DNA from: Zeus faber
Taxonomy: Eukaryota > Chordata > Actinopteri > Zeiformes > Zeidae
NCBI GenBank assembly: GCA_960531495.1
Contig: OY482864.1
Location: 6,035,657 to 6,099,656, forward strand
Direction of reading: 5' to 3'
DNA length: 64,000 bases
Shown here: in pieces, positions 39,073-61,800 of the stretch
Position numbering within the stretch: the first letter of the stretch is position 1
Layout of the letters: the number at the start of each line of letters is the position of its first letter
The notes under the pieces: generated by a model
What the model saw: only the letters and a program-made list of their open reading frames with translations
Databases searched by the model: none
What the model was told of the DNA's origin: nothing
Made by a program: the position numbers and the translations under genes

Positions 39073-40740
39073 ATGGCCGGGTCAAAGTGCACCAGGCTGA
39101 GCGGGGCTCTGATCCAACAGCTCCTGGACGGCGTGGACAGCGTCCTGTTCGACTGCGACGGGGTGATCTGGCGCGGGGACCAGGCCGTCCCGGGGGCGCC
39201 CGAGGTGGTCAACCTGCTCAAGGAACACGGGAAGCGGGTGTTCTTCGTCACCAACAACAGCAGCAAGACCCGGAGGATGTACGCCGACAAGATGGCACGG
39301 ATGGGGTTTAAGGTCACACCGGACGAGATCTTCGGCACCGCGTACTGCTCCGCGATGTACCTGAAGAAGGTGGCCGGTCTGAAGGGGAAGGTCTACCTGG
39401 TCGGGAGCGACGCGCTGAGGCAGGAGCTGGAGGCGGTGGGCATCCAGGCGACCGGCGTCGGGCCCGATCACGTCTCCGGGTCGCAGTGCGACTGGGCCCA
39501 CGTGCCCCTGGACCCGGAGGTCAAGGCCGTGCTGGTGGGCTTCGACGAGCACTTCAGCTACATGAAGCTGAACAGGGCCATGCAGTACCTCACCGACCCG
39601 GGCTGCCTGTTCGTGGGAACCAACACAGACACCAGGCTGCCTCTGGAGGGGGGCAAGGCTGTCCCAGGTAGGACCCCCTGCAACACACCCCTTGCTCGGC
39701 TTTAAGGTGACTGTGCGCACGACCACTTCTGGGGTTCAGACTCCTGCGTGGAAGGGTTATTTTAAAAGCTTTTTGGAGAAAGAAAAGAAAAGTGATGCTT
39801 TAACTCAGGCCAGGAGTTACTCTACGGCCACGCATGTAAATGTCATATAATTTGCAAATTCATTTTAATGGACAGAATCTCATACAAGAACGTTCAGTTT
39901 CAACTAACAAGATGAATATTCGGTTTCAACCGAAATGACCTAGTCAAATGTCGCAATGCTCGTCATGCATTTAGTCGTGTGGATATAACCCCTGGATTAC
40001 TTATTTGCAAGTTATGAACATAGCTATTAGGCACAACATCAAAGTTTATACCAGGGGTTCCCAACCTTTGTTCCTCAGAAACCTCCTACTGCAAATCATG
40101 CCTGATTTAATCTTCAGACGTTCTACTTAAAATGTGATTGTTTTTGTGTATTTATTGGCAGTCAGCGGTCATTTTTGTCTGCATTGGTTCTATTTTCATG
40201 GTAGAGAGAGTCAGGTTTTTAGGGCATACAATACATTAGGACATAGTCATTCGACTTTGGTACACTACATTTCACTGGATTTTGGAACCAATGTTTGACT
40301 ATTACAAAACATATGCCAAGGCCTGGTGACCCCCACCCCCATGGGATGGACGATGACCCCCTGGTCTATGCGGCCTCTCTCCGACATTCCTGTGTTTTCT
40401 CTCCCACCCCCAAGGTACCGGCTGTCTGGTGAGGGCGGTGGAGATCGCCGCCCATCGGCAAGCGGAGAAGGTCGGCAAGCCCAACCACTTCATGTATGAC
40501 TGTGTGGCGTCCCAGTTCGGCCTGGACCGCACGCGCTGCTTGATGGTCGGCGACCGCCTGGACACGGACATCCTGCTCGGCTCCAACTGCGGCCTGAAAA
40601 CCCTTCTGGCGCTCACCGGGGTCAACAAGGTGGCGGATGCCGAGGCCCACGAGAGGAGCGGCTGTCCGGACCGGAAGAAGATGGTTCCCGACTACTACGT
40701 GGAGAGCATCGCCGACCTGCTGCCGGCTCTGCAGGGATGA
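39073..40740 (+). CDS. pgp: Glycerol-3-phosphate / phosphoglycolate phosphatase
   Basis: HAD-superfamily C2-capped phosphatase that hydrolyses glycerol-3-phosphate, 2-phosphoglycolate and related side products in the cytosol. Two exons, 39073-39667 and 40415-40740, join on a split Gly codon to give 306 residues (human 321). Motif I is FDCDG with nucleophile Asp27 and acid/base Asp29; VTNNSSK is at 59-65; Lys220 lies in GKPNHF; the Mg-binding GDRLDTD is at 244-250. The C-terminus [12 protein letters not shown]-like ending (here [12 protein letters not shown]) and FGTAYC favour PGP over the paralogue PDXP. The frame stays open upstream to an ATG at 38929, but the Met at 39073 matches homologues. 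A poly(A) signal is at 41044; a later one is at 41679. Confidence 0.96.
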
Positions 40741-41923
40741 GCGTCGGTGGAAACGGGGGGGGATCGGCTCCGCCACGAAACGAGGGAGGCGCGGCTGAAC
40801 CCCCAATGGGGGACAATCCCCTTCAGAAGGGGTTATTTAACAAAATTAAATTAATATTTTTTACCATTGTCACTTCTGTACATCAGTGCTGTCTTTGTCC
40901 CCCTCACCCCAGCAGTCTGATGCAGTACAGTCACTTTGAATTTTAAGGGACCCTAGTCCATCCTGATCCTCGACTTTGTCATTTAACCTTAGATTTTACA
41001 TCAGTTGCAGAGCTCAGAAAACAAACGGTCTCGTCATTGTGTCAATAAACCATTATTGTGTCAGTATTGAGTTAACGATTTACTGTCCGACGCGAGAACA
41101 ATAGTGTGCGGTATTTGTTATACGTAGGCGTGATTCACAGTGTGTTACAGATTTACTTTAGTTTGAGTGTACGTGTCATTTTAAATGAAAGAGGGAAGGT
41201 TTGGGCGTTCTCCGTGCCCTTATTCTTACCCCGTGATCGGACCGTTACTGTTCTCCTTAAGCAATGGATGGTCTCCCAACACAGAGGAAGTGATAAGATA
41301 CAAAAGCGGTGGCGATTTCTCAATGTATGCTGTGGCTCAGGGTTGCGTTTCTTTCTTTTTGTATGTGTCGACATTCTGGAAAGACAGAGTGAGATTATAC
41401 CTGATTGCTCTGTGAGCACCTCTGTGGCCTCTGGCAAACAATCAAGCTTATCACACGGGAAATCCTGATATGAATCTCTGTTATATTTGGTTGTATGAAT
41501 TGGTGGTTAATATGTACTTATGTTGTATATGTTTTGTGTAACACCAACTATTATTTCAGAATTTATAACGCACACAATGCTAAGATTATTGAATGTCATA
41601 TCTATCATCCACTGTTTGGATGACACAAGCCTGCCACTTTTTGTGATCTGAAATCTCTGGTTGAACGTATAAAACCAAAATAAAATCTAATTCTTTTACG
41701 TAAATCCACCCGTGCTCTCTTTTGGAAGTGAGTGCTTGGTCGAACGTGGCACCTTTCCCATTTAATTCCGGTGTTTGGAAGTCACCTTGAGTTGTCAGCG
41801 GCTGGATGCGGCAAGCGGGTGGAACCTCAAATTACCTCTCTTCTTGTGATGACAGAAGACATCCCAGGCGCTCCTGTCTCGCCCCCTTTGTCCATTGTGT
41901 GGCCTGGCACTGTTGGCCAATTG

Positions 41924-41959
<36 letters not shown>

Positions 41960-42234
41960 AGAAAAAAAAGCAGGTTCAGGGAAGAAGCTGACTTAATAAA
42001 CTGGGGATGTGAGGAGGAGGGGACCCGAGATTTGCAAACTCAATCTGGGGAATTTCTCTTTTTTGGGGGGGTGGAGGCGGGGGTGCTGATGGAGGGAGGG
42101 TTGGGAGGGGGTGGTCCGGGATCCGTGGAGGAAGAAAGACAACTGGAATAGGTCGCGGCGCAGGGTCTCAGTCAGCGGCGGCGCTGGTCACGACTGCAGC
42201 TCCATGCCGATAAGGAGCCATCGAGGGACACAGG
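40741..42234. other. pgp 3' UTR and spacer to bricd5
   Basis: Contains AATAAA at 41044 and 41679, a short (GT)n at 41926-41957 and a G-rich stretch at 42065-42120 just before the bricd5 start. No additional gene seen. Confidence 0.6.
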
Positions 42235-46222
<3,988 letters not shown>

Positions 46223-46303
46223 CATGACAACTCACCCAGCATCAGGAAAACAAGAGTCATCATTGCCACCCCCTTTCAAGAGGGAGAGAGTGTGGGAGGG
46301 AGT

Positions 46304-46341
46304 GCACGCACACGCACACGCGCACGCACGCACGCACACGC

Positions 46342-46380
<39 letters not shown>
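46304..46380. repeat. (CA)n/(CG) microsatellite in the bricd5 3' UTR
   Basis: CGCACA variants grading into pure CA, about 80 bases past the bricd5 stop codon, so probably transcribed. Confidence 0.93.
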
Positions 46381-46381
<1 letters not shown>

Positions 46382-46720
46382 TGAGGAGAGGGAACAGTAG
46401 TCTGCTTTGACAGTTCACCCAGGGGCAATGTAGTGTTTGTTGCCAACCAGTTAGTCAATGAACCAGCTAACATCCTGCCCCCCTCCCCACCGTCTGCTCC
46501 CCCTCCACTCTACTTCCCTTCCTTCTTGGCTTCCGAGATATAATGGGACGGCGACAGACTGTCACGGTTATCTCCAAAGTCCCTTCAACACCCTCTTCAT
46601 GTGTAATAACCTTCTCCCTGGTGGCGGAATTATGGAGATTACGAAAAGAAAAGATCCTGTTTTGTGTGTTTTTTTTTGGATTTGACTCTTATTGTGGTTC
46701 CTGTGTGGCATCGCTGAAGA

Positions 46721-46775
46721 ATAATTATGTGTAACCATTCCTCCTGCGATAGGAGGAATGGTTACACATAATTAT
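46721..46775 (+). other. Perfect 25-bp hairpin in the bricd5 3' UTR
   Basis: Arms 46721-46745 and 46751-46775 are exact reverse complements, separated by the 5-base loop gcgat. It lies about 500 bases past the bricd5 stop and about 50 bases before the poly(A) signal, so it should be transcribed. The loop and total length are too short for an ordinary miRNA precursor. Confidence 0.85.
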
Positions 46776-47294
46776 TATTAATAATTAGGCAGAGGTTGTT
46801 TTTTGTTTTTTTTTTCCTTTTGAATAAATGATTGTTGTCTAATTGTGTGTGGCTGTTTTGACTGTGGCACTCTGTAGATTTGGGTTGAATTTTCGCAACT
46901 GTATCAGAAAGGAGTCTTTATCTGGGGAGGAATGGATTTCTGCATGGCCCTTTGAAATGAACAGCAACACGTGTAGATCCCAAGAAATAATCTCATGGCA
47001 CATACAAGCTACATCATCCCAGATCCAATAAGGTGGTCTTTTTTGATAATTGTGGTGTTGGTTTATACACAAAAGCTTTAATCAATCTCCCTTTGTGTCC
47101 GAGAAACCCCCTCGTACCTGACAGGGACAGTTAAACATTTACAACTTAGTCACTGAATGCTCCATGCGAGACTCTCATGCACCGATTCTGGGACTCAAAC
47201 TTTCCGCCTGAGAGCTGTTAAACTATGATAGAGACAATTATCCAGACGTGACGCCCACGAACAGGATCAATGACCAAACAGTAATAAGGCCCAG

Positions 47295-47338
<44 letters not shown>

Positions 47339-47339
47339 C
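47295..47339. repeat. (CAT)n microsatellite
   Basis: About 14 CAT units between bricd5 and mlst8. Confidence 0.93.
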
Positions 47340-47588
47340 CACCATACCCCCATGGTGATCCCTGAACGTGCTCACTATGACTCAATAAAGAGCCAAAAGT
47401 CCAAGTACTAACCACTGAGCGATAAAGAAGAAAAGAGACGCCAGACGCGTTCCTTTTCGGGAGTTCAGATTCAGGTTCTGACTCAAGTCACTTTTTTTTC
47501 CTCCTTACTCCTTTTGTCCTGTGTGAACTCCTCTCTGTCCTTCTTCTTTTTCTTGCCTTCGTTTCAGCGCTCCACTTCCACCTCCTCC

Positions 47589-54977
<7,389 letters not shown>

Positions 54978-55344
54978 GTTTCCTGCTGGCTTCACTGGAC
55001 AGATTGAGAAAATACACTGATGATATAATGTGATGGTAAATGTGCAGACTGTAGTTGTATTTACTATCACAGACTGTAGTTGCATTTACTATCAAATACT
55101 GTCTTGTATTAAAATGAATTGTATAGATTGTATCGTCACAAGGATAGGGTGACTTATGTCAACAAGGTTATATCAATATAGCTAGTGCTAATAAGCTAAC
55201 TGGCTAGCAGTTGAAGTCAACATGCAAATCACAAGTAGGCATGGCAAGTAGAATGAACTATACATAACAATAAATTCGATTTTACATAAGAGTTGACTTA
55301 GAGAACAAGCAGAAGGTTACAAAGAAAGTTTTAAACAGCGCTAC

Positions 55345-55440
55345 CTGCAAGCTTGTTGACGACAAATAGGTGGTGCGCTTCTGTAATACGTCCCCACTGC
55401 AACACGGCTGTCATTCGTTCCGCTACAATAAATGGCACAC
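55345..55440 (-). promoter_or_regulatory. mlst8: Probable mlst8 5' UTR exon and promoter
   Basis: On the minus strand a donor (GCAG then gtagcg) ends at 55345, and the upstream sequence is locally richer in CG. This fits a short noncoding first exon spliced to the ATG exon at about 54982. The meiob stop lies only about 400 bases further upstream in the same orientation. Confidence 0.5.
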
Positions 55441-55842
55441 TACCGCCACCTAGCGGTCTTACTTTGTTATAGCATTTTTCTGGACTGATGGGTTTATTGG
55501 ATTAAACAGTAAAAACGGTACTTATAAAAATAACATTATCTATGATAATAAATTTGTAAAAAAATGAAACAAATTATTTTTTAAGTTTTATTTTATTATC
55601 AATTTAAGTTAAATTATCAGGGGAGGCCATGCGAACAATATAACCCAATCTAAATATGTCCTCAAATACCCAAATAACTCACCTCCAATGGTCATAAGTA
55701 ACACACATAAATGAACACGTTATCATAAACACAACAACAATAAGAGCCTTTTAAACAGCCCTGGGGAGGTCTCCCCATGGCAGCAGATGAAGAGAGCATC
55801 TGTAGGTACATCTGTCCTGCTTTTTCTCATATCCTCCTGCAT

Positions 55843-58800
55843 TTACAGACCAGGCATGTGTTGTTTCCCTTCTAGTGCCTCCGTCAGAACGCAGCCAAGC
55901 ACTGTCCCTCTGACCACTGTCCTCATCTTGGTGCAAGGGAGAACCTGGGAATTCAAATTGACTTTTACATCAATCATAAATGGCATTTTCAGAAACCCAT
56001 TTATCTAATCTAATAATACCTTGCAGTAAAGAATAGTTTACCATGCTGGTCAGGTTTTTATTCACCTACCTTCAAATAGATTTTGCATCTCTCCAAAAGA
56101 AACTCCCACTTCAGTGAAGTGCGCTCATCGTCCGTAAAAGATACAAACTTGTCTATCTGCAAATGATGGCATGGAAATGATGTGCTTGTGTGCATCATGT
56201 AAACTTTATCATACCCTAAATGATGAAAATATGCAAAGAACGTTTGCTCACTAGACATGTATTGCATATCTTAATATAATTACAGTTCCTAATCTTTAGA
56301 ATTGTTTCAAGGTTAATGTATTTGATATGACAATGTATCTTGTTAAATAACATTACTGGTCTACTTCTAAAAGCTGAAATGCAGACCCCCTTTTTGTACT
56401 TTCCTAACAAACCAAGAAGCCCAGACATTGGTATTCTAGCCAAGGTCTCATTACAAATGAGCAGAACCATAATATGTATATGTTTAATATAATGTATGTT
56501 TTGTTATTGTATATACTGGATTTTCAAATAAATAAATAACCCATCACAGCCACTGTACTGGATCATCACAATCACAACTATTTTTCTGCTACTCGACTGA
56601 CAACTTTGCCTTGATGTCAGCTAGCGTTTAGGGAATGAGGCATCTCCTGGTGTACTGACGGTGCAACCAAGGGTGTTTTCGGCAATGGGGCTCTTCAGGG
56701 CGCAGGTGTGCAGCGTGCCGGTGTGGTCTGTGATGTCCACCAGCAAGTCAAGTCCCTTGGTCACCGACAGGGCCTGGCCCTGGCCCGTGCAGAGCGGGTT
56801 AGGGCAACACTGCAGATCATCGTTCACCTGGTAACTGCACTTTGCACTGAGGAAGCAAAAGAGAAAGGGATTGATCACGACAGAATCTACCCCGAAAAGG
56901 TGGGTAGTTTAACAAACTGCGTTTTATGTTTTTTACTTTCTGTTTGTCCGGTTCCCCAATTACCTAATATAACATGACATTAATTTGCTATTCTCCCATC
57001 ACTTCCCATTAATTCTCTATTCACAAGTCATATTGATATAACCTGACTATTTGCATTTACTAGTTTTGTCTAAAAGAAAGATTCCCAATAAAATATGCCA
57101 TACTTAATATTGATCTCATGTTTTTTTAGTCGGCACTTAAGAGGAAACAGCCATGTATTTGCACTAAGCACGTGCACCTCTACATGCTGTTTCCATCATT
57201 GGTGGCGGGGTCCGCATTTCCCGGCAAGAATGTAAAGAATGTGAAGCACACTTTCAAAAACAAAATGATGAAGATGAGAGTAAACCCGGATGTCGGGTAA
57301 TAAACAGTGGTCACAGACGATTCTTTAAGCAAGGTTTACTTTGCTGTCAGAAGACCTTTCCTCATGTGTTGACTCCGCTTCCAGAGCTGACTGGTGAATG
57401 ACTGCATAATATTCAAATAGAACCCCTAAACACTGCCATACGATGGAATGAGTGCACTGATCGGTGCCCTTTACCATCTGGTTCTAATTAGTTTGGAGAT
57501 GGAAGAGACCAGGTCCAGCTTGGAGATGAAGCTGTAAGTGATGCAAAAGAAGACCTCTGGACAGTCCTGGGCCTTCAGCCTCAGCTGGTTCACCGTGTAC
57601 ACATCGGCAATAGAATCCACTGGAGGGAGGCGGAGTCAAACACAAATAACGGCAATGGAAAACAAAGCTTTACAAATAGAGCATGAATTAATGCCTGCAG
57701 AAGACGGGGTGGAACGGGAAATGCTTAAACTTGTATTTTCGATGTTGATGTGATCAATGTTGATAGTTTTATTTATCATAACATTATGATCACATCGCAG
57801 TTGATGAATTTTGAATAACAGGGTTTAGCTCAAACAAGTACTGGAAGAATTTGTATAACATAAAGGATAAACAAATCATGGAGGGGAAAGAATTGCACTT
57901 GGCGATGAAAAGAGAACTGCATGCATTACAAACACAGTGGGTGAAGTCGTTTGGAGTCAGAAGGTAATAAATACTGTACGAAACTGGCTCTTTCTGGGCA
58001 AAAAGTGGTCATGATCTTCATGACCAGGGTTAACCTCGTGAGCTCAAACTACCAGAACAGACTGGGGTTGGATAGCTTTGATGGAAAAATAAGAGATTAT
58101 TATAAAGTAGGGCTATGTTAAAAAATGTATACTGACATGATTCAATATTATTATTTCAAAATCGATGCTTTGTTTTGAAGTTATAAAACCATTTTCTGCT
58201 TAAATTAAATACTCTGCTACACTAGGTGTCACTAGAGTTTACACATTTATGGTTGCTTTTTTTATATTTTGAAATACTTAAAATAAAAAAGTCAAATAAA
58301 AAAGCCCTTTATTTTTATTTGAGATATTATTTTACTTCTTTAAACACAGTACAATACATATTGTACTTGAGTTATTTATCATTAGAGGAATTGAAACATT
58401 TAATTTATGTATTTATTTATGTACGATTATAGAGATCAGTGACTGCATAGCGGTAGTAGGGGAGTGTGTTGCTAGGCAGCATCGGATGGTGGTCTCTAGG
58501 ATGACTCTGGAGGCCAAGAAGAGGAAGAGAGTGAAAGAAGAGCCAAAGATGGTGGAAGTTGAAAAAGGAGGAGTGTTGCATGCAATTTAGGGAAGAGGAA
58601 AGGCAGGCAATAGGTGGGAATGAACGGTTACCAGATGACTGGAAAACAACTGCAGAAGTGGTGACGGAGACGGCCAAGAAGGTACTCTGTGTATCATGCG
58701 GGAAGAGGAAGGAAGACAAAGACTCTTGGTGGTGGAATGAGGAAGCACAAGAGAGCATAGAGCTGAAGAGGTTGGTGAAGAAGAAATGGGATAGTCAGAG

Positions 58801-61800
58801 AGATAAAGAAAGTAGACAGGAGTACAAGCTGATGCAGCACAAGACAAAGAGAGAAGTGGCAAAGGCAAAGGAAAAGGCATACGACAAGTTGTATGAGAGG
58901 TTGGACAGTAAGGAAGCAGAAAAGGACTTGTACCGATTGGCAAGACAAAGGGACCAAGCTGGGAAGGATGTCGAGCAGGTTAGGGTGATGAAGGATAATG
59001 ATGGGAATGTGCTGACTAGTGAGGAGAGTGTGCTGAGAAGGTGGAAGGAGTACTTTGAGGAATTGATGAATGAAGAAAATGAGAGGGAGAGAAGAGTGGA
59101 TGATGTGGGGATAGTGGATCAAGAAGTGCAGCAAATTAGCAAGGATGAGGTGAGAACAGCATTAAAGAAGATGAAGAATGGAAAGGCAGTTGGCCCGGAT
59201 GACATACCTGGGGAAGCATGGAAAGAGACTGTTTAAGAGACTGTTTAACACCATCCTGGAAAGGGAGAGGATGCCAGAGAAGTGGAGAAGAAGTGTACTG
59301 GTACCCATCTTCAAGAATAAGGGAGACGTACAGAGCTGTAGTAACTACAGGGGAATAAAGTTGATCAGCTACAGCATGAAGCTGTGGGAAAGGGTAGTGG
59401 AGGCTAGGTTAAGAGGAGAGGTGTGATCAGCGAGCAGCAGTATGGTTTCATGCCAGGAAAGAGTACTATAGATGCAATGTTTGCTTTAAGAATGCTGATG
59501 GAAAAGTACAGGGAAGAACAGAGAGAGTTGCACTGCGTCTTTGTGGATTTAGAGAAAGCATATGATAGGGTACCGAGAGAGGAAGTGTGATATTGCATGA
59601 GGCAGCCGGGGGATGTACGGATGAAGTACTGGTACAGGATATGGATGAGGGCAGTCAGACAGTAGTAAGGTGTGCAGTAGGCGTGATGAAAGCATTCAAA
59701 GTGGAGGTGGGATCGCATCAAGGATCAGCTCTGAGCCCTTTCTTATTTGCAATGGTGATGGACAGGTTAACAGATGAAGAGGTGGTGGCAGAGTTGAGGA
59801 TGTTGAGATTTTCATTGGGAGTGACAAAGACGGACAGGATTAAGAATGAGTACATTAGAGGGACAGCTCAGGTTGGACAGTTTGGTGAAAAAGTGAGAGA
59901 GGCAAGATTGAGATTGTTTGGACACGTGTGTAGGAGAGATGAGAATTACATTGGGAGAAGGATGCTGAGGATGGAGCTGCCAGGCAAGAGGGAAAGTGGA
60001 AGGCCAGAGAGAAGGATTATAGATGTGGTGAGGGAGGACATGCAGGCGGTTGGTGTAAGGGAGGAAGATGCGCAGAACAGAAGGTATTGGAGGCAGATGA
60101 TCCGCTGTGGCGACCCCTAACGGGGGCAGCCCAAAGAAGAAGATTTATGTATGAGTATTTTGTAATGCATATCAAATGGGATCGTGAAAAAATTGTTGCA
60201 ATTGTCATGATTATTAAAATGTCGATATCTCAATATAGAATCGTATCGTGACCCTTTGTATAGAAATTGAATCGAACCACGAGATCCTGCCCTATACCCA
60301 TCCTCAGCATGAAGACTGTAATCTTCAGGAAGACTGTGAGGACAGAGGCTAGAGCCTGGTGTAGTAAACCTCAAATGACTATTTACAGTATGTAAAGAGC
60401 TTTGATGATAAAGAAAAGTAGGGTTTTTTGAGACAACAAAGGGGTCTTCATTGCAATGTACCAGCCATATCCTCTGGCATGTCATCGTCCTCCAGAGCGC
60501 CTGCCTCAGACATTTCTTTAGCGTAGCTGTACAGCAGATAACCTTCCCTGGTCTCTGAAAGCAAAGAACAGGCTATTGAAGACTGACAATTTAATTTCAT
60601 CTGTCACTTCACCATCACAGCAGTGGTTGTTAAACTACCTTAATGAATGGTAAAAAGTAGCTACGTGTTTGATAAAGACCTGGATACTTATATAAAGTTG
60701 TAAAAAATATCTGGATACTTATACTATTTATATGTTATATCCAGTTATATGAAGTCCTGGATACTTGAAAACATCAAAGGCATGTTCTTACCAGGGTTGA
60801 CAGTGACAATAGTTTTGGAGTTAACCGTGGCCACCATACAGCTGCGAAAGCTGTCAAAGCTAATCTTCACGTCTGCTATGAAGAGAACTTTGAGCAAAGG
60901 AGACACATGAAACCACTCTCGGTCATCTCAAATGCAAGTACGGGGTGATTTATAAATTCATATCTCTATTTGTACCTTCAAAAAAGGATTGATGCGTTAA
61001 TGGGAAACGACAGAACAGACATAAATAAAGGTTGCTTTGAAATTGAGAAGGAAGAAGGCCACTGGTTTACCCACCCGTCTCCTTGGGTATCAGGGTCTGT
61101 ACGAGTTGAATAGCTTCTCTGTCCCAGCTGTGGGCCAAACAAAAGGTCACGGAGGGAGGGCGTGGTGAAAATCAAACACACATTGAGGGCGGAGGGCGAG
61201 TAGGTCAGTCTGAAGCCTGACGTCACCACCGCAGATTTCTTCTAAGATGCCCTTCAAACGGCTCAACTCCGTTTGTCTCGAGTTACCCCAGCCAAAGGGG
61301 AAACTACTGTGAATTTTACATGCAGGCAAAATGCCAATTTTCTTAATTTAGTTGTCAAATGAATAAATGGACGTAACTCTCACCACACTAAGGGGAAGGA
61401 GGCGACCGAGTCGTCGAAGAGCTTCACCTCCAGCCGCTGGCCTTTGCGTCCGTCTGAGGTGGTGAATTGCTTGGCCTCTGCAATCTGACAAAAAAAAAAA
61501 AAAAAAAAAAAACCTTCATGTGGAATAGAATTCAAATAGGGATTTGATTTTAAAGAAAAAACTTGATGATATAATATTAGTGATAATATTTTTTTGTTCC
61601 TTCCAGAAGGCTTTGATCGCTCCAAGAGCCCGAGGGGGGGCGGGGGGGACTGACTTGTTTTCTCAATATGATATTAGTGTTTAAGGAAATGTGCAAACCA
61701 TAGTTTTCGTTTATTCTAAGTATGTACTCACTACAGTACACACACTTGGTATGGGTTAGTATTGTTCAAGAACAATAGAGTTTGTAATCTGATCAATTCT

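Noticed and set aside
39082-39726. 214-codon minus-strand frame opposite pgp
   Set aside because: High-GC shadow of the pgp exon; no domain and no splice logic.
46721-46775. microRNA precursor
   Set aside because: Stem-loop is 55 bases with a 5-base loop and no mismatches, unlike vertebrate pre-miRNAs.
58559-59236. 225-codon open frame as a host gene
   Set aside because: It is the N-terminal part of the RTE LINE reverse transcriptase, with the remaining domains broken downstream.
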